Part shown: positions 49,332 through 62,588 of the stretch, in pieces
Numbering within the stretch: position 1 is the first letter of the stretch
Layout: every line of letters starts with the position of its first letter
Assembly: GCF_019578655.1 (NCBI RefSeq)
Contig: NC_063256.1
Location: forward strand, 34,148,342-34,212,341
DNA: 64,000 nucleotides
Source: Ricinus communis
Taxonomy: Eukaryota > Streptophyta > Magnoliopsida > Malpighiales > Euphorbiaceae
Reading direction: 5' to 3'
Translations under genes and position numbers: made by a program
Notes under the pieces: model-generated
What the model was told of the DNA's origin: nothing
Databases searched by the model: none
Seen by the model: the letters and a program-made list of their open reading frames with translations, nothing else

Positions 49332-52300
49332 AATTCATCTCTCTATAAATCTCTCTAGTTTTTCCATAAACATTTAGTTTTAGTTTTCATTGTTCTCTTA
49401 AAATCTAGAGAGCTTTTCAATAAATAGAGAGTAGGGATTAATCATTCTTCATATGTTAAAGAAATTTTGAATTTCAAGGGAATTTTTATTTTCTTGTTTT
49501 ATGTTTTTCTATTTAATACCATGATTATTGGGTAAAATATGTTACATTAGTTTTCATAAGTATTTAGTTTAGCCTTTATTTATTTATTTAATGAGTGGTT
49601 TCTTTTACTTTCGTATCCTTATTAGTTTCAGTTATTATTGTTAGTTAATCATTATATTAATTTAATAATAGTAATTGTTATGAAAATATTTAGGTTGAAT
49701 GTATTAGAAACACTATTTTTGTTTCAATCTATATTGGTAGAAGAAACTTTATTTACATCATTAGTTTGAGTAATTAAAAAAAAAGATACATCTCTCATTC
49801 ATTAGATATAGGTTTTAAAGTAAAACAAAGGGGATTACTAAATACTGTCTTTAGTATATAGTTTTCGTACATTTACTTTATATAGTTTATTATACTTTAC
49901 TTTATAAATATTATTATCTCAAAATATTAGTTTAGAATGTTTAGATTTATTTTTATTGTTTTGTATTGATAATTAGTCTATATAAAAGTGGTCTCGTAGT
50001 TTCTTAAGAGATTTCATGGTGAATTACCACTTTTATTATAAAAACGGTCAATACACTTACGAGTACTAATTTAGACTCCTCACTCAGCATGTTGAATGCC
50101 TCCAAGTTCTCCTATTTGTCAATTTCTTTACATTTTGAAGCTTCGTAGAAATTTTTATAATTATTTGTCAATAATAAATAAGATCATTAAAATATTTATT
50201 ATAAAATAAAATTAAATAAAATACCAGTTTAAAATTATAAACTATAAATAGTTACTTTAGGATTAAGTTTGGAAAATATTCAATTTTCAGATTTGTTAAT
50301 TTAATAACTATTTCGGTAGAATTTAGTAGAGACGAAAATATTTACTATAGAAGGATTCATTAAGCTAAAACAATTACAACAATTTAATTAATTATAATAA
50401 TAATAATTTGGTAGGTCTAAAACTTTTAAATATAATTTCAAAAATAGATTCTTTTAAAATTTAAAGATGAATCTAAATTAAGAATACATTTGAAGCATTT
50501 TATGACAAAACAATAGTCAAACAAAAATATAGTAAATATAATATGGGCTGTTTTGATAGGCTTTTTAAAGATATAGAAATAAAATAAAATAAAATTTACA
50601 AACAAAAAACAATTAACCCAACTAAATTATAGAAATAAAATAAAAGAAATATACAAACATAATATAATGAAAAATAAAAAGAGATTGAATCGTGTATTAG
50701 ACCAAATATGAGGTGATAAATAGTATTTACCTTTAATAATTACTGATCTGGCCATTAACACTATTACATTTCTCAATTTGCATTCATGGTCCCCAAATTT
50801 TAAAGAAATACTAAAATGAACCACACTATTAAATTATGACGTAATGCAAAGCCTTGTGTATAATTTATGCGTCATCTTTTTTATTTTTTATTTTTTATTT
50901 TTTACATTAACGGAAAATTGCCCGTAAAAAGCAAGATTAATCAGGTAAGATTGTGATAGACGGTCCAGATAAGAAAATTCCTCCACAATATCTCCATGCG
51001 CACGTGAAAGACAAATGTGTTATTTAAAATAAAATTAACTAGGTTTCTTTTTTCTGCTCATACAATGGATTGATTTATATTATTGTAAATAGAGATAATT
51101 ATCAATTAAAAAATATAAAAATATAAAAAAAACAGTAGAATAAAGGGTTAGAAAATAGTAGGATTACAAAATATCAAATATTTTTTACTTTGTTTTAGTT
51201 CATATAAACAATAATTAATTTTAAGTGTAAAAATTACATATATAAAAAAATAAATTTAAATAATATAAAGAAAATAAGATATCAATATTAGAAAGTACAA
51301 TTCAAAAATTTTAAATAATAAAGAATGAATTAGATATTTAATAATAAAATTATTAAACTATAAAATTAATTAATTTCTATGATACACAAAATATATTCAT
51401 TATTGATACATAAATTAATAAAATTTTAAATTAAAATTTTAATATAATTAAGTGAAAATAAAAATATTACTGATTCTAATAGTACATAATTATGAAGCTT
51501 TTTAATGAATTAAAATAATTTTTTTATGCATATTTCTTGTGATTTTTAGAAATAGATTATAAATTATTTTAATACTATTTTAAAAATTATATTTTTTATA
51601 TTTTCTTCCATCACCTGCATTTTAATTTTATCTAAAAATAATATAAAAATAAATTTAGAAATAGATATAGAGATAAATAATATAAAATACATGAATGATA
51701 AAATAGTGAATTATATTAAAATAATTATTGTAATAAATAGTAATTTTAAATTATTAAAAAAGAGATTATGAGATATAAAATTAGTTCAAAAAAACTTATG
51801 AAACATAAAATTAGTAAAATATCAAAATTATGAATTGTTAGTAACATACATAATTAGAAGTAGAGATAAATATAGTCATATTAATATTAATTGATAATTG
51901 ATATGATTTTAAAAGTGAAAAAGAAAAAAGTAAAAACTATTCTTTTAAAACTAACTATAATCTAAAAATATATTTTAAAAATTATAAAAAATTTTAAATA
52001 GTGAAAAAAAGTAAAATATTGTATTTATATATATTAAATTACGTTATTAATAAAAATCTTTTTTATTTGAAATTAAATTCTGTTGAAATAATCTCGATGG
52101 AGAATGAGTAAAGATGAATAAAAAAAGAAATGAAGGATATAAACGTAGAAATGTGATGATTTTGATTAATAAATAATTATTTATTATAAAAATAAAAAAT
52201 AAAAATAATTCAATTAAAAATTTAAATTATAAAAATAATTTAAAAAAATTATAAAATATTTAAAATTTACAATTAATTATTGTACTATAATATTTTAATA

Positions 52301-52449
52301 AAATTTTTCTAAAATTGAATTTATGAAGATGAAAAAGATATACAATAATTAAATATTATTATTAAAGTGTTAAAGTTATAATATAATATTTTATAAAATA
52401 TCAATATAAAAATCATATAATATAAAAATAAAAATAAAATAAAATATTA

Positions 52450-52451
<2 letters not shown>
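49332..52451. other. AT-rich gene-free region
   Basis: No coding family is recognised on either strand. Mostly A/T-rich low-complexity DNA. Confidence 0.5.

Positions 52452-52515
<64 letters not shown>
52452..52515. repeat. AT microsatellite, about 64 bp
   Basis: Uninterrupted AT dinucleotide repeat. Confidence 0.95.
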
Positions 52516-52517
<2 letters not shown>

Positions 52518-52937
52518 TCTAATAAATTAAATAAATCTTAGATATTAAAAATATTTAACTTTTTATATCCAATTCACTTGGAATAAATTCTTGTATCAAA
52601 CTATTTTTAATGACAAAACATAACATATATTACAACTCACATTTATCGTTGATTATACATATAGTTAACTTTATTTTTACTATTAAAATAAAATAAATAA
52701 ATATATATTATTATATTTAAAAATATATAATAAATTATTTTTATTTATACAATATTAAAATAAATATTTATATAAAAAATTTAAAATAATTACACACAAG
52801 TTTTTTAAACAAATTACTAATAAATTAAAATATAGGCTAATATTATTTATAAATTTCAGAAAAGAAAAACCTATGTAGAGAACTTGAAAGTTTTGATATA
52901 ACAAACTAAAAAAAAATTATATCACTGTAGTATCTTA

Positions 52938-53118
52938 AAAACCCTAATTCTATTTTCATCTAAACCTCTCAAGCCTCCACCCTCCAAAACCATCTTTGCA
53001 GTCACCAAAACGTGCTACCGTCGCCCTTGCTGTCTCCCTTGCTGTCTCCCTTGCTGTCTCCCTTGCTGCAGTCTATCCGCCCTCGCAGCAGTCGGCTTCC
53101 CCCTCCCCGGTCATCAGG
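52938..53118 (+). promoter_or_regulatory. Telo-box and possible noncoding first exon
   Basis: AAACCCTAA at 52938-52946 is a telo-box, often found near the start of plant ribosome-biogenesis genes. It is followed by a C-rich, ATG-free stretch ending GTCATCAG|GTATGTTG at 53118/53119, which looks like a donor site. It could be a remote 5' UTR exon of the LAS1 gene at 56141 or the relic of another gene. No transcript evidence is available here. Confidence 0.3.
53025..53068. repeat. 12-bp tandem repeat CCTTGCTGTCTC
   Basis: Three complete units at 53025-53060 plus a partial fourth to 53068. Confidence 0.9.
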
Positions 53119-54189
53119 TATGTTGTTTTAGTTTGACATTAATTATTTTTGTAATTCTATTGTTAGATTAAAGTAAATGGCAGAAGCTTAATGTAATTCT
53201 ACTGCTGTATTTCTGTTGTTGTAACTTTATCATTAAAATTATTCCTTATGCAATATTAGTTAATTAACATGTATAGCTTGTTTAAGATTGATTTTTTTTC
53301 TTTTTTCTGTTTGATAATAACATGTGGAGATGGATGGCAGAAGCTTGTTTAAGATTGATTTTCCTATTTGATGGATACCATTCTAGCATTGTTACTTTTC
53401 CCTTCCCTGTTTTAAGATTGATTCTTCCTGATACCTCTTTTGCTTTAATTGCTATGTTGGTTTGTTACTGTAAGGGTTTGTTAGTTATTCATCACAGTAG
53501 GCTTCATCCATAAAAAAATTAATTTCATGTTATATCTTTAAATTAAATTTTACAAGATATTTTATATACTATCAACCTTTTTCTCTTTTCTTTTTAGAAT
53601 CTTGTTCAACTGCAGAAGCAAGCTGTTCCTTATAATAATAGTTATAAATAGATCTGTTATTTTACTAAAAGAGATGGTAAGAGACATTGGTGCATTTTTT
53701 ATGTTAAAGAATTGCAAATGAAACATCAAGAGATAACAGTTTGTTTGGTAATGCAAGTAGCTATGTATTGGAGTGCGTCTTGGAATGTTCACTTCTGCAT
53801 TTTATGGTTTACAAAATCTACTGGCTGAGAGATAGGTTGTTCATGATGTTTTCAATGTTGTAGGAGCTGGTTGGTTACCTTTGGTTTAATCTGTAATAAC
53901 TCGTGTCCTCTAAAATGATTTTGGGACTTTAGTTCCTAAATTGTTTAATTGGACAGTTTCATGTGGTGAAAAGATGGTTTATTTCTTTTGATTTCAGCTT
54001 GTTGTTAATACAGCCTTTTCTTTTATTAAAATTGCATCTTATTTGGTTTTTATTATTTAGAATATTATTTTATATTTTATTGAGTCTATGCTTGGGTTGT
54101 ATTAATATATTGAACATTTAATATTGGATACTTAGATTTGATTAGTTTATATTTTTGTAATTTTTTTTTAAAATTTTTTGTTAATATAT
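53119..54189. other. Noncoding region upstream of LAS1
   Basis: No gene is recognised. The wording GATTGATTTT/TTAAGATTGATT recurs near 53284-53425, a possible small local duplication. Confidence 0.4.
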
Positions 54190-54475
54190 TTTAGAATTTA
54201 ACTATTGTATATGGGTACTTGTTTAATTATCTGAATGCTTATATAAACGGGTACTTAATGGGTACCCATTTAAATATCCATAAAATTTATTTAATAGTTA
54301 TTTGATTTAAATGAGTTTTAATCGGGTCAGGTAGTATGCGTATATTCTTTTTCGGATTTGGGATGGGTTCAGGTAACAAAGGCAATTTCTTAAATGGATT
54401 TGGGACTGGTTCGTGTAGGTATCTCTTAATCGGGTTTGGGTTCGGAAATCCTTAAAAGGGCAGGTACCTTATCCG
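54190..54475. mobile_element. Degenerate hAT-like MITE (GGGTAC-rich)
   Basis: Repeated phrases GGGTACTT, GGGTACCC, TCGGGTCAGG, TCGGGTTTGGG and GGGCAGGTACC are typical of a hAT MITE group whose ends read TAGGGATGGCAACGGGTACC. Clear terminal repeats and a target duplication were not found, so the limits are approximate. Confidence 0.45.
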
Positions 54476-55249
54476 TTGTTCTTCCATTAAATTGTAAATT
54501 ACAAACCCTATTCTCTGACAACCCCATTTCTTCAACCTCCGCCCTCCTCCATTTGCTTGTGTTTATGCTGTTCTTTTGCTGATATGATCTGTTTGCTAGT
54601 ATGCCTTATAAATTTATAACTTCTCTTTTTTTCTTGAAAATTAATAAGAAATATGTACCTTTGGCTTGAAGGTCATCTTGCAAAATTTTTTGGTTTCAAA
54701 TTGTTTTTCAGTATTTAATCAAAGAGCTTTTTGTTGTAGGAAGATTTCATTGAACTTTTTATATAATGTGATATATTGGGTACTTTTTCTGCAAATTGAT
54801 ACAACCATCAATATATTCTTGTGATATGTTAGGTGCAAAGCTTAGCTGTGTTTCAAAAGTTTAGAAATGCAGGAATTTACTTGAATTTATTTCTATTTAA
54901 TCAGTTCTCGCATTTGGTGCAGAAAAATGACATGATTTTGCACAAATTTACTTCATTCTTATATGCAAGTTTTTATTCCGTCAATAGAACAGAAATTAAT
55001 AATTTATCACTCAAAATAAAATAAAAAATAGAGAGAATAAGCAAACTCAAGCACAAATCGGACCCTTGCTATATTCTCACTTAGTCGTAACCACAACATT
55101 GCACTTGTAGTTCATCAAAATTGATAGTACACTTGCAGGTTTGTTGAACTCTTTGTTTTTATCAAGAAGAACTTAGTTTAATTATTTTAGTTTTGGGATT
55201 TAGATGCATATTTTACTTTTGTGTATAATTTACAGCTATATATTTAGTA

Positions 55250-55544
55250 AGCTTGAACTTGCTTAACGAGCTTGATTTCGAGCTTGTACATGAGCGGAAC
55301 TCAAGCTTAGCTCGTTCATTTAAAAAACCGAGCTAATAACGAGCCGAGATCGAGTTCAACTCGTTTTTATATATAGTATTGAGCTAATTAGGAGCTCAGC
55401 TCGGACCAAGCTCAAACATACCAAAATTACGACGAGCCGAGCTTGAGCTCTAAAAGGTAAAAAAATTTCAAGCTCAAGCTCAGTTAATTTTTCACGAGCC
55501 GAGCCTGTACATTGAATAGCTCGGCTAGGCTGTTTGCACCCCTA
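55250..55544. mobile_element. Degenerate hAT-like MITE (GAGCT/AGCTC-rich)
   Basis: Dense GAGCTTG, CGAGCCGAG and AGCTCG motifs end in TGTTTGCACCCCTA at 55531-55544, the right end of a common plant hAT MITE group (TAGGGGTGCAAAC...). A matching left end was not found, so the element is truncated or decayed. It abuts the duplicated LAS1 intron segment at 55549. Confidence 0.6.
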
Positions 55545-55548
55545 ATCC

Positions 55549-56035
55549 ATAGCAATCTTTAAATATACATTATAATGGACAAAGTACAATAAATTATCTA
55601 GTGGTTTCACTGGTTTTCACATTACATTGTAGTTATTCTTTTGCCACTTCAGTATTCTGTGCATTTCTCCTTTAGCAAATTTACTAATACTGCATGGGTT
55701 CAACTAAGAAAATGTCTATTTTGACTTCGGTAGAGCATTTGGTCAGCAACATAAAAGGTGTTAGTGTATTCTACTGGTCTTTACTAATGGAGAGGTGCAA
55801 AGTGGTTTAAAAAAAAGCACAGCCCCTAATGTGAGATAATCTTTTTTGTAATGTAATTTTATGCATAATATCCATAGATGCAAATTTGATTTCACTTTTT
55901 ATGTACATGTAGTGGTTAATTCTTAATTCTGTTTTAGTTGTTGGTTTCCTGTTTCCTACAGGGCTTTAACATTTTGTTTTGTTTTATTGGTGTATTTTAG
56001 ATATCTACATGGTGAAGTAGAGGATGTCTACCGGT
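55549..56035 (+). pseudogene. Partial upstream copy of LAS1 intron 1 plus start of exon 2
   Basis: This stretch is colinear with 56395-56850. It covers most of LAS1 intron 1, the acceptor GTATTTTAG, and the first 35 bases of exon 2 (56001-56035). The exon copy reads ATA TCT ACA TGG TGA, so it has a stop where the real exon has CGA. It lies upstream of the LAS1 start codon. The intron copy inside the gene lacks about 40 bases present here near 55826-55867. It is a relic of a partial tandem duplication and has no coding capacity. Confidence 0.9.
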
Positions 56036-56040
56036 ATTCC

Positions 56041-56072
56041 TAGGGTTTTGATTGAAAAAAGGGTTAGGGTTT
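56041..56072 (+). promoter_or_regulatory. Inverted telo-box motifs just upstream of LAS1
   Basis: TAGGGTTT at 56041-56048 and TTAGGGTTT at 56064-56072 are reverse-strand telo-boxes (AAACCCTAA) within 100 bases of the start codon. Such motifs are common in promoters of plant genes for ribosome biogenesis, which fits the product. Function is inferred. Confidence 0.5.
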
Positions 56073-56140
56073 TTAGTTATTAGACAGCCCAATTATAACT
56101 GCACTTAAAAGATAGCTACTTTGGTGTGTCTATTACTTCA

Positions 56141-59100
56141 ATGGAGCCGCTATTAGATTTCAATGAAGAAACTATACTCGTTGATGCTGATGATCAAGAA
56201 AAATCATCATCATCTTCATCGTATGGCTATAAATTGGTACCCTGGTTGAATTGGGAGGAGTGGGAGCGGGTTAGAGATTCTCTCTTCTCTGATTCTGCAC
56301 AAAACATTGCCTCTGCCATCACAAGAGTAAGGCCGCATTCTCTTCTTCTGTTTTCATGGGAAAATTGATTATTTCATTGTAAAGAACATTATGTATAGCA
56401 ATTTTTAATATAAATTATAATAGAAAAAGTACAATAAATTATCTAGTGATTTCACTGATTTTTACATTAGGATTGTAGTTTTTCTGGGTTTTTGCCACTT
56501 CAGTATTTTGTGCATTTCGCCATTAGCAAATTTACTAATACTTCATGGGGCGTTTCAACTAAGAAAATGTCTATTTTGACTTTGGTAGAGCATTTAGTCA
56601 GCAACATAAAAGGTGTTAGTGTATTCGACTGGTCTTTACTAATGGAGAAGTGCGAAGTGGTTTAAAGAAAAGCACAGCCGTAATATCCATAGATGCGAAT
56701 TTGATTTCACTTTTTATGTACATGTAGTGGTTAGCTCTTAATTTTGTTTTAGTTGTTGATTTCCTGTTTCCTACAGGGTTTCAACATTTTGTTTTGTTTT
56801 ATTGGTGTATTTTAGATATCCACATGGCGAAGTAGAGGATGCTTACCGGTTGTAATTGATGTCACAGCTTCAATCATTGAAATTCAACAAAAGGATCCCT
56901 TTTATAGGTAATAATTTCTACATTTTCTTAGTTTGAAAAACTTAGTTATTCATTGGATTCCACTTTTAGGTTCAATTGCACTTGTGTTTCTTCTTAACTC
57001 TTTAGAATGTTATGTTACTATTATTATTTCTCATTGTAGAAAGCACCTTCCAAGTGATGCTTTACATTCTGATCAAATGCTTGCTATGCTGTATTGCATG
57101 GCTATCTTGAGGTATGAGTTCATTACTTTGCTTCTATTTTCGTTTTTATTTTTGGCTATATTATGATACTCATATATGGAGTATATAGGCAGTATTTGGT
57201 CAGTAGCATGAGCTGTCTCAGATGCTGCATTTTGAGTTATTACCTACATGAATTTAGAAGAATTTTGTTGATTTTCACTTAAGTGTATAGAAATTAGGAC
57301 ACTTAAGCTTTGTTATATGATTCTTGTTGGTTATCAAATTTGTTCATTACGTTTAAGGTTTATCTGATCATTTCACCTAGTTTTGCATGATCCTAAGTAC
57401 AGTGAGTATGAAGTTCTTATGCTTATGTTTAATTTTACTTTTTGAAGGCTTGTAAACTGCGTTGTTGAGAAGACACGAAAGAAAACTGAAATTTCAATTG
57501 CTGAGGCAGCTGGTGCAATTGGCATTCCACGTACACTGATTGACATTCGCCATGGTAAGCCTTTATATGGTCTATTGCAGACAATAACTGATACAGTCGT
57601 GGGAAAAAAATATTACTTATGAAAACTAATAACTTTTGGTAATTTAAGATAATAATTTATGATTTATGTGCATATTATAAGCAGGAGTAGAATTAAAATT
57701 TTTTGAATCTCCAGTATTCCTACATGGCTTAACAACTTTCAGTAAAATTATGATAGAACATTGTTTATAATTGTGATTATGATATATCAAGTATGTTTGG
57801 ATTCTTTATATATTTGCACATCTCCGTATAGGATGATGTAGCTTTTCCACAAGTGTTGAGATCTTGACGCATTTTGTTTTGAGTAAATTGAGAACTCATC
57901 TCTGTGTTTTTTTTTGTTTTGCTCTGACTGTAGAGGGTTCACACCGTGATCTGCCAGCACTGACTTTAGTTCGGGATTCAGCTGCAAAGGTGTGTCTTTT
58001 TCAAGTTCTTGCGCATGATTCAAAATGGGAAGCAATTCCTGATCCACAGTTTCACATGTGCATATAAAGAGAAGGAACCTATAAAGCAATCTATGTTCAT
58101 CAATGTTTACTAATTGCTATACAAGTACGATTTCATCCTTGTTTTTTCTTGTCTTTTTTGGGGTGTGTTGTGTGCAATCTTCCCTCGAGTTCCCATATAG
58201 AAAAGATATGAAATTCCAGAAGGTAACAAATTAAAAGAATTTCCACATATTTATAGTGCTACGAAAAGACCAATATAGTTTACAATCAAACAACACACAA
58301 TAACTCATTGTCTCAGAAAATGTTATCAAAAGAGTTGCCACTGAGAAGTTTTTTGTGAAACAGAGTATTTTTCATGTGGATGATATATCATGTACAGCAT
58401 CTTCTAAGGAATTGATTTATGTTCTGATAGAAGGGTATCTGAGAAAACATCATCGACATATGATGTATGCAAAGTTAAATTTATCGGTTGATTCTACAAC
58501 TAATTTGTTTTTGTTAATCACTTTGTTTTTACTTTGCTTCATTCACTATAAGTTAGGATTGGCTTTATCATCCAAGGTTAGTTATTGAAAAAGTATGACT
58601 TACATTGTTAAAAACAAAGTCACCATAGAAAGTGCCAAATTTACCATATCTGCTGTTGATAATTTCAGGCAATTCATTGGCTGAAATTTTATTATTGGGA
58701 GCCTCAGACAGAACAGATTCCATTCCAGAGAGATGGAACTGCTAAAATCAGGAAAGAAGTCAAATCAAAACTTCTGGAATTGGCATCATGCTTGAAAGTT
58801 AGGGAGAGTTCCCAATCTGGTGCATCACCAATCAAAGGAAAACGTTCGTATGAAACTCTTTATTCCTTTTCTGTTTAGTTGAACTGATAATGCCTTATAT
58901 CAATGCTCTTCTCTAGCTTATGTGACATATCGGATGACTTGAACAGTTTGCCTAGGTGATAAAAGGTTATTATTTATATAGTTTCCCACTTTCAAACCTC
59001 AGTGACTGGTGTCTTTCAATAGATAGATATCCAGATCCTTATAGTGGTCATTTCATAAAGTAGGATCACTTGCATCATTTTCATCCAAAAACTACTCTTT

Positions 59101-62100
59101 TCTCTTAGTTTTTTCATTAAGGGAAGTTGGAAAAGATCAAGTTTAAGATCAGTTTGCTGAAATTAGCATTATAGCATTTAAGTAGGAAAGGGACGCTGTC
59201 AAACTACAAGTAGTTCAGAGGCTGATGTGGTTTTGGAGCCTGCTCTTACTTGTCGAGATCTGCATGCATAAGACAAAACTGCTATATAAAATCTCCTCCT
59301 AAGAGCCAGCGTGAATTTGTACTTTGCACTTAGCTACTTGCATTTTCCTTTTAGTCCTTTGCACTGAAGGGGATAAATTTCTGAACAATGGCGTCTTAGT
59401 CTGAATCTTGATATAATGTGCTACTCACTTAATACTTATATATCCAGAAAAAGCATGTCTCTTATAGCATCTTTTCGGATATGACAGGAATAGCTAAACT
59501 TTATACCACTGACAAAGCAGCCGTATTCTGAAAGTATGCATCCTAATGGAAACATTACATGCATGTGGTAGCATGTGATTTAACTGGGTTTCAGATATCT
59601 TTCTTATGTAAAAGCTTCCTTAATGGTTACCGATTTAGGATCTTACAATCATAGTATCTTATTAAGCATCGCCTTTGTAGGTGGCAAACATCAAGAATAG
59701 CTTTGTGGTCGTACTAAGTTTTTCTCACTTATGTCCAGCAGGCTGTATTTGTCCAAATCTGGGGGTAAGATGAAGTGCTCCAATTCCTTTTTTGATAGTA
59801 TTTCAATAGATGTCAGATAAAGCTGCAATAAACGGTTTCTCCCAGTCTGCAACCTTTAGATAAATACTCCAACTTTTTGCTCAGGGTGATTAGTCTCTGT
59901 TTTCGAACATTATTAGATGTATGGCTAAGTTTCTGTCAGCATAGAAAAGGAAATGATAATAGCAAATGCAAATTGCATTGATGAATTACGGTTTCTGCAT
60001 TAAAAGGGTTGGTAAAGGAAAGGAGAGGGGAAAAAAGGTGCTAGAGTAGTGAAGATTTGGCATATGCCAAGACACTTACCTTACCATATATTGATATAAG
60101 AGAAAAATTAGGGATGTTATAGTGCATAAAATACCTGGAAAACCTTAAACCTTACTTTTATAAGTATGACAGCTGAGCTTAGCAAGATCCAGGTCCACTG
60201 TATTTTTCACCTACTGAAAACGTAATATTGAGCCAGATATGAGTGTGTATGATGGAATAGATTACTGTGTGAATCACATGCATATGACATTTATTAATGC
60301 TGATGCTGACTAACATTGGGACTATAACTCATTTGATTTAACTAGATGCAGTTACTCAAAAAGAGATGCTGTCTCTGGAGAGGCTGTGATCTAATACATA
60401 TTAAACTTTGAACAAACTCGTGCATATTGGCATATCCTGAAAAAGTGGGTTTAAATGATTTGAACATTAATGTTATTTCTGATAAAAACTAATGAAAGTT
60501 GATAGTATTTTTGTGCTCATTGTCTTCTTATCATGACAAAAATATTTAGATTGTAGAGTATGGGGATCTTCCTCTGTGGATCCCTCTAATGTTATGTTTA
60601 GATAATAAAAAATTTGAAATGGAAGGATGTGGACTTGATACGCCCCATGCTTTTAACCCAACTCAAGCTGAAGAAGATTGTATGGTTGAATTACTGAAAT
60701 AGTTTCTTTTTTTTCAGCTAGATTTGCGCATGAATAAAGTTAAATAATGACTGCTATGAATATGGATTTCAAATAGAGTAGCGTGTAATTTAAAATATGT
60801 TGGTCTATGATTTAGTTGAAGTATATTTTGCAGATACTTTTTGCTCATTCTTAACTGAAAATACCTATTTTCGTACAATCTCATTTTAATTTGTGCAAAC
60901 TCTTAAGTGTACTACAGTTGTGCTGAGCATTTAACATACAACAAGTAAAAAATGAATATAAATTTTTTGAATTTCAGATCTAAATGTCACCTCACTAGAA
61001 TTTTTAATTCACAACCTCATAACTCTATACATCTTTGATGTTCTATGTAGTGATGTTGCCTTCATAAGGTTTAAAGATTTCTACTGAATATTTTTAGAAT
61101 ATTCAGTCCTCTGATTTTGAAATGTTATCATTTTAAATGGTAAATTGTCATTAGTTTGTCAAAAAGGAGGCCACTAATGCTTGATATATTTAGATGCATT
61201 AGAGATGCTGATGATTTTTGTTTTCTTCAGGTTTGAAGAAGCAAGCTACAAAGACCTTGAAAATTTTTGTTCATTTATATTCTTCCTACTCCTCTGAGGT
61301 ACTATCTGTATTGTTGGAGTTAATACTCAAGGCTCTGGAATCCTCAACTTTGTTGGAGTTTCCTAACCAAATTGGCGAAAACACGCACACTTTGTTGGAT
61401 GACTGGAAGCTTGTGATAATAAAATTATCTAATAAGGAACCAGAATTACTTCTAACGCTTCTTAAGGCCATTCTTAATATGATTGAGACTCAAGAAGCCT
61501 TGAAATATGAAACAGGTGACTTCCAATGCATCATTTTTTTGCTCTAGCTTTTGTTTGTTTTGTTTTGAGTAATTTAGGATGTCTGATGTTGAATAGCATA
61601 GAGCTGCTAATACCATGTCTCCTAGGTTTAGAAAAGTTTGCAGAAATGACTAACTTCGTTATTTCCTTGTTGACATTCTGTGGATTTTTGTTTAGGAACA
61701 GGTTTTACAAGGGCAGGATCTGTCAAAATTGAACAACTTTCATCTCTGTTTGCGTGGCTTGCTGGAAAACTCATGTTACTGAAACCTTTTTGCCACAAAG
61801 ATGCCAAAGCCAAAACAGGAGTCTCTGCAACAGAATTAAATTTGTCAAATCCAATTCTGATGGAACTGCTGCGCAAATGTCTTCTGATATCATCGTATGG
61901 CAACAAGCAACTAATGGATTCAACAATGCATCTTGCTCAGCTGGTGGTTAATAGCCCTTCAATGGAGAAACTCACCAAACTAAGTTTGCTCAATTTATCA
62001 GATTCTGATGTCGCTGAAGAAAACTTTTCTCTTAAGAGTTCCAGTAACCTACTAGTCCAGCAAGACAAATCTATCCATGAAGCTGCTGATAAGCTAAAAT

Positions 62101-62588
62101 TAGTTAAAATTAGCCTAGCTAAGCGCAGAATTGTGAGAACAGCAGATGGTGATTTGAAAGGTGGAGACAGATGGGCTGTGGCAAAATCATGGAACCCATG
62201 TCCGATTGGTATGTTGCCCCGTGATCTTGGATCTTCTGGTTGTCTTCCTGATCTGGACCATCACTATGTCGATAAGGAGTTAGTGAACCTATCAGGAAGG
62301 ACATGGGAACTGAAACAGTGTGGTGGTGTAGAAGAACCTAGTTCTGATATTCATTCGAATAACTCACAAGTTGAGCGTAGCAAGAGAGAAGCTAGTTATG
62401 ATATTTGTTTATTAGATAGGTCAAGTGTTAAGAAGATGAGAGAGATGGTAGAGAGTTACGAATCAGGTGGTAAAGATGCTTTGTTGCCTACAGATATCAA
62501 AGGCTGTCTGATGATAAATGGGGTCTGGAAAAAAATTGAGGAAGAAGAGCTACTTGCTATTAAGTCTGGTATAAGGATTTTGGTTTAG
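56141..62588 (+). CDS. LAS1: LAS1-like pre-rRNA processing endoribonuclease
   Basis: Eight exons join in frame to 621 residues: 56141-56326, 56816-56907, 57040-57111, 57448-57554, 57934-57989, 58669-58843, 61231-61515 and 61696-62588 (stop TAG). All introns are GT-AG. Residues about 34-180 form the Las1 domain: VPWLNWEEWERVRDSLFS, WRSRGCLPVVIDVTASI, DQMLAMLYCMAILRLVN, GIPRTLIDIRHEGSHRDLP and HWLKFYYWEPQ. Arg151 to His156 (RHEGSH) is the HEPN nuclease R-x4-H motif. In yeast and animals Las1 cleaves ITS2 of pre-rRNA together with the Grc3/NOL9 kinase. The same role is inferred here. The C-terminal half, mostly encoded by the last exon, is helical and Leu-rich and ends GCLMINGVWKKIEEEELLAI, which plant homologues share. 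The first ATG is 56141; the frame is open 15 bases further upstream but without an ATG. Intron 6 is the longest (2.4 kb). Confidence 0.93.

Noticed and set aside
56126..56140. Upstream start for LAS1
   Set aside because: The extra codons begin with GTG, not ATG. The first ATG in frame is 56141.
61628..61906. Minus-strand open frame of 92 codons
   Set aside because: Antisense to LAS1 exon 8, whose plus-strand frame is clearly the conserved one.
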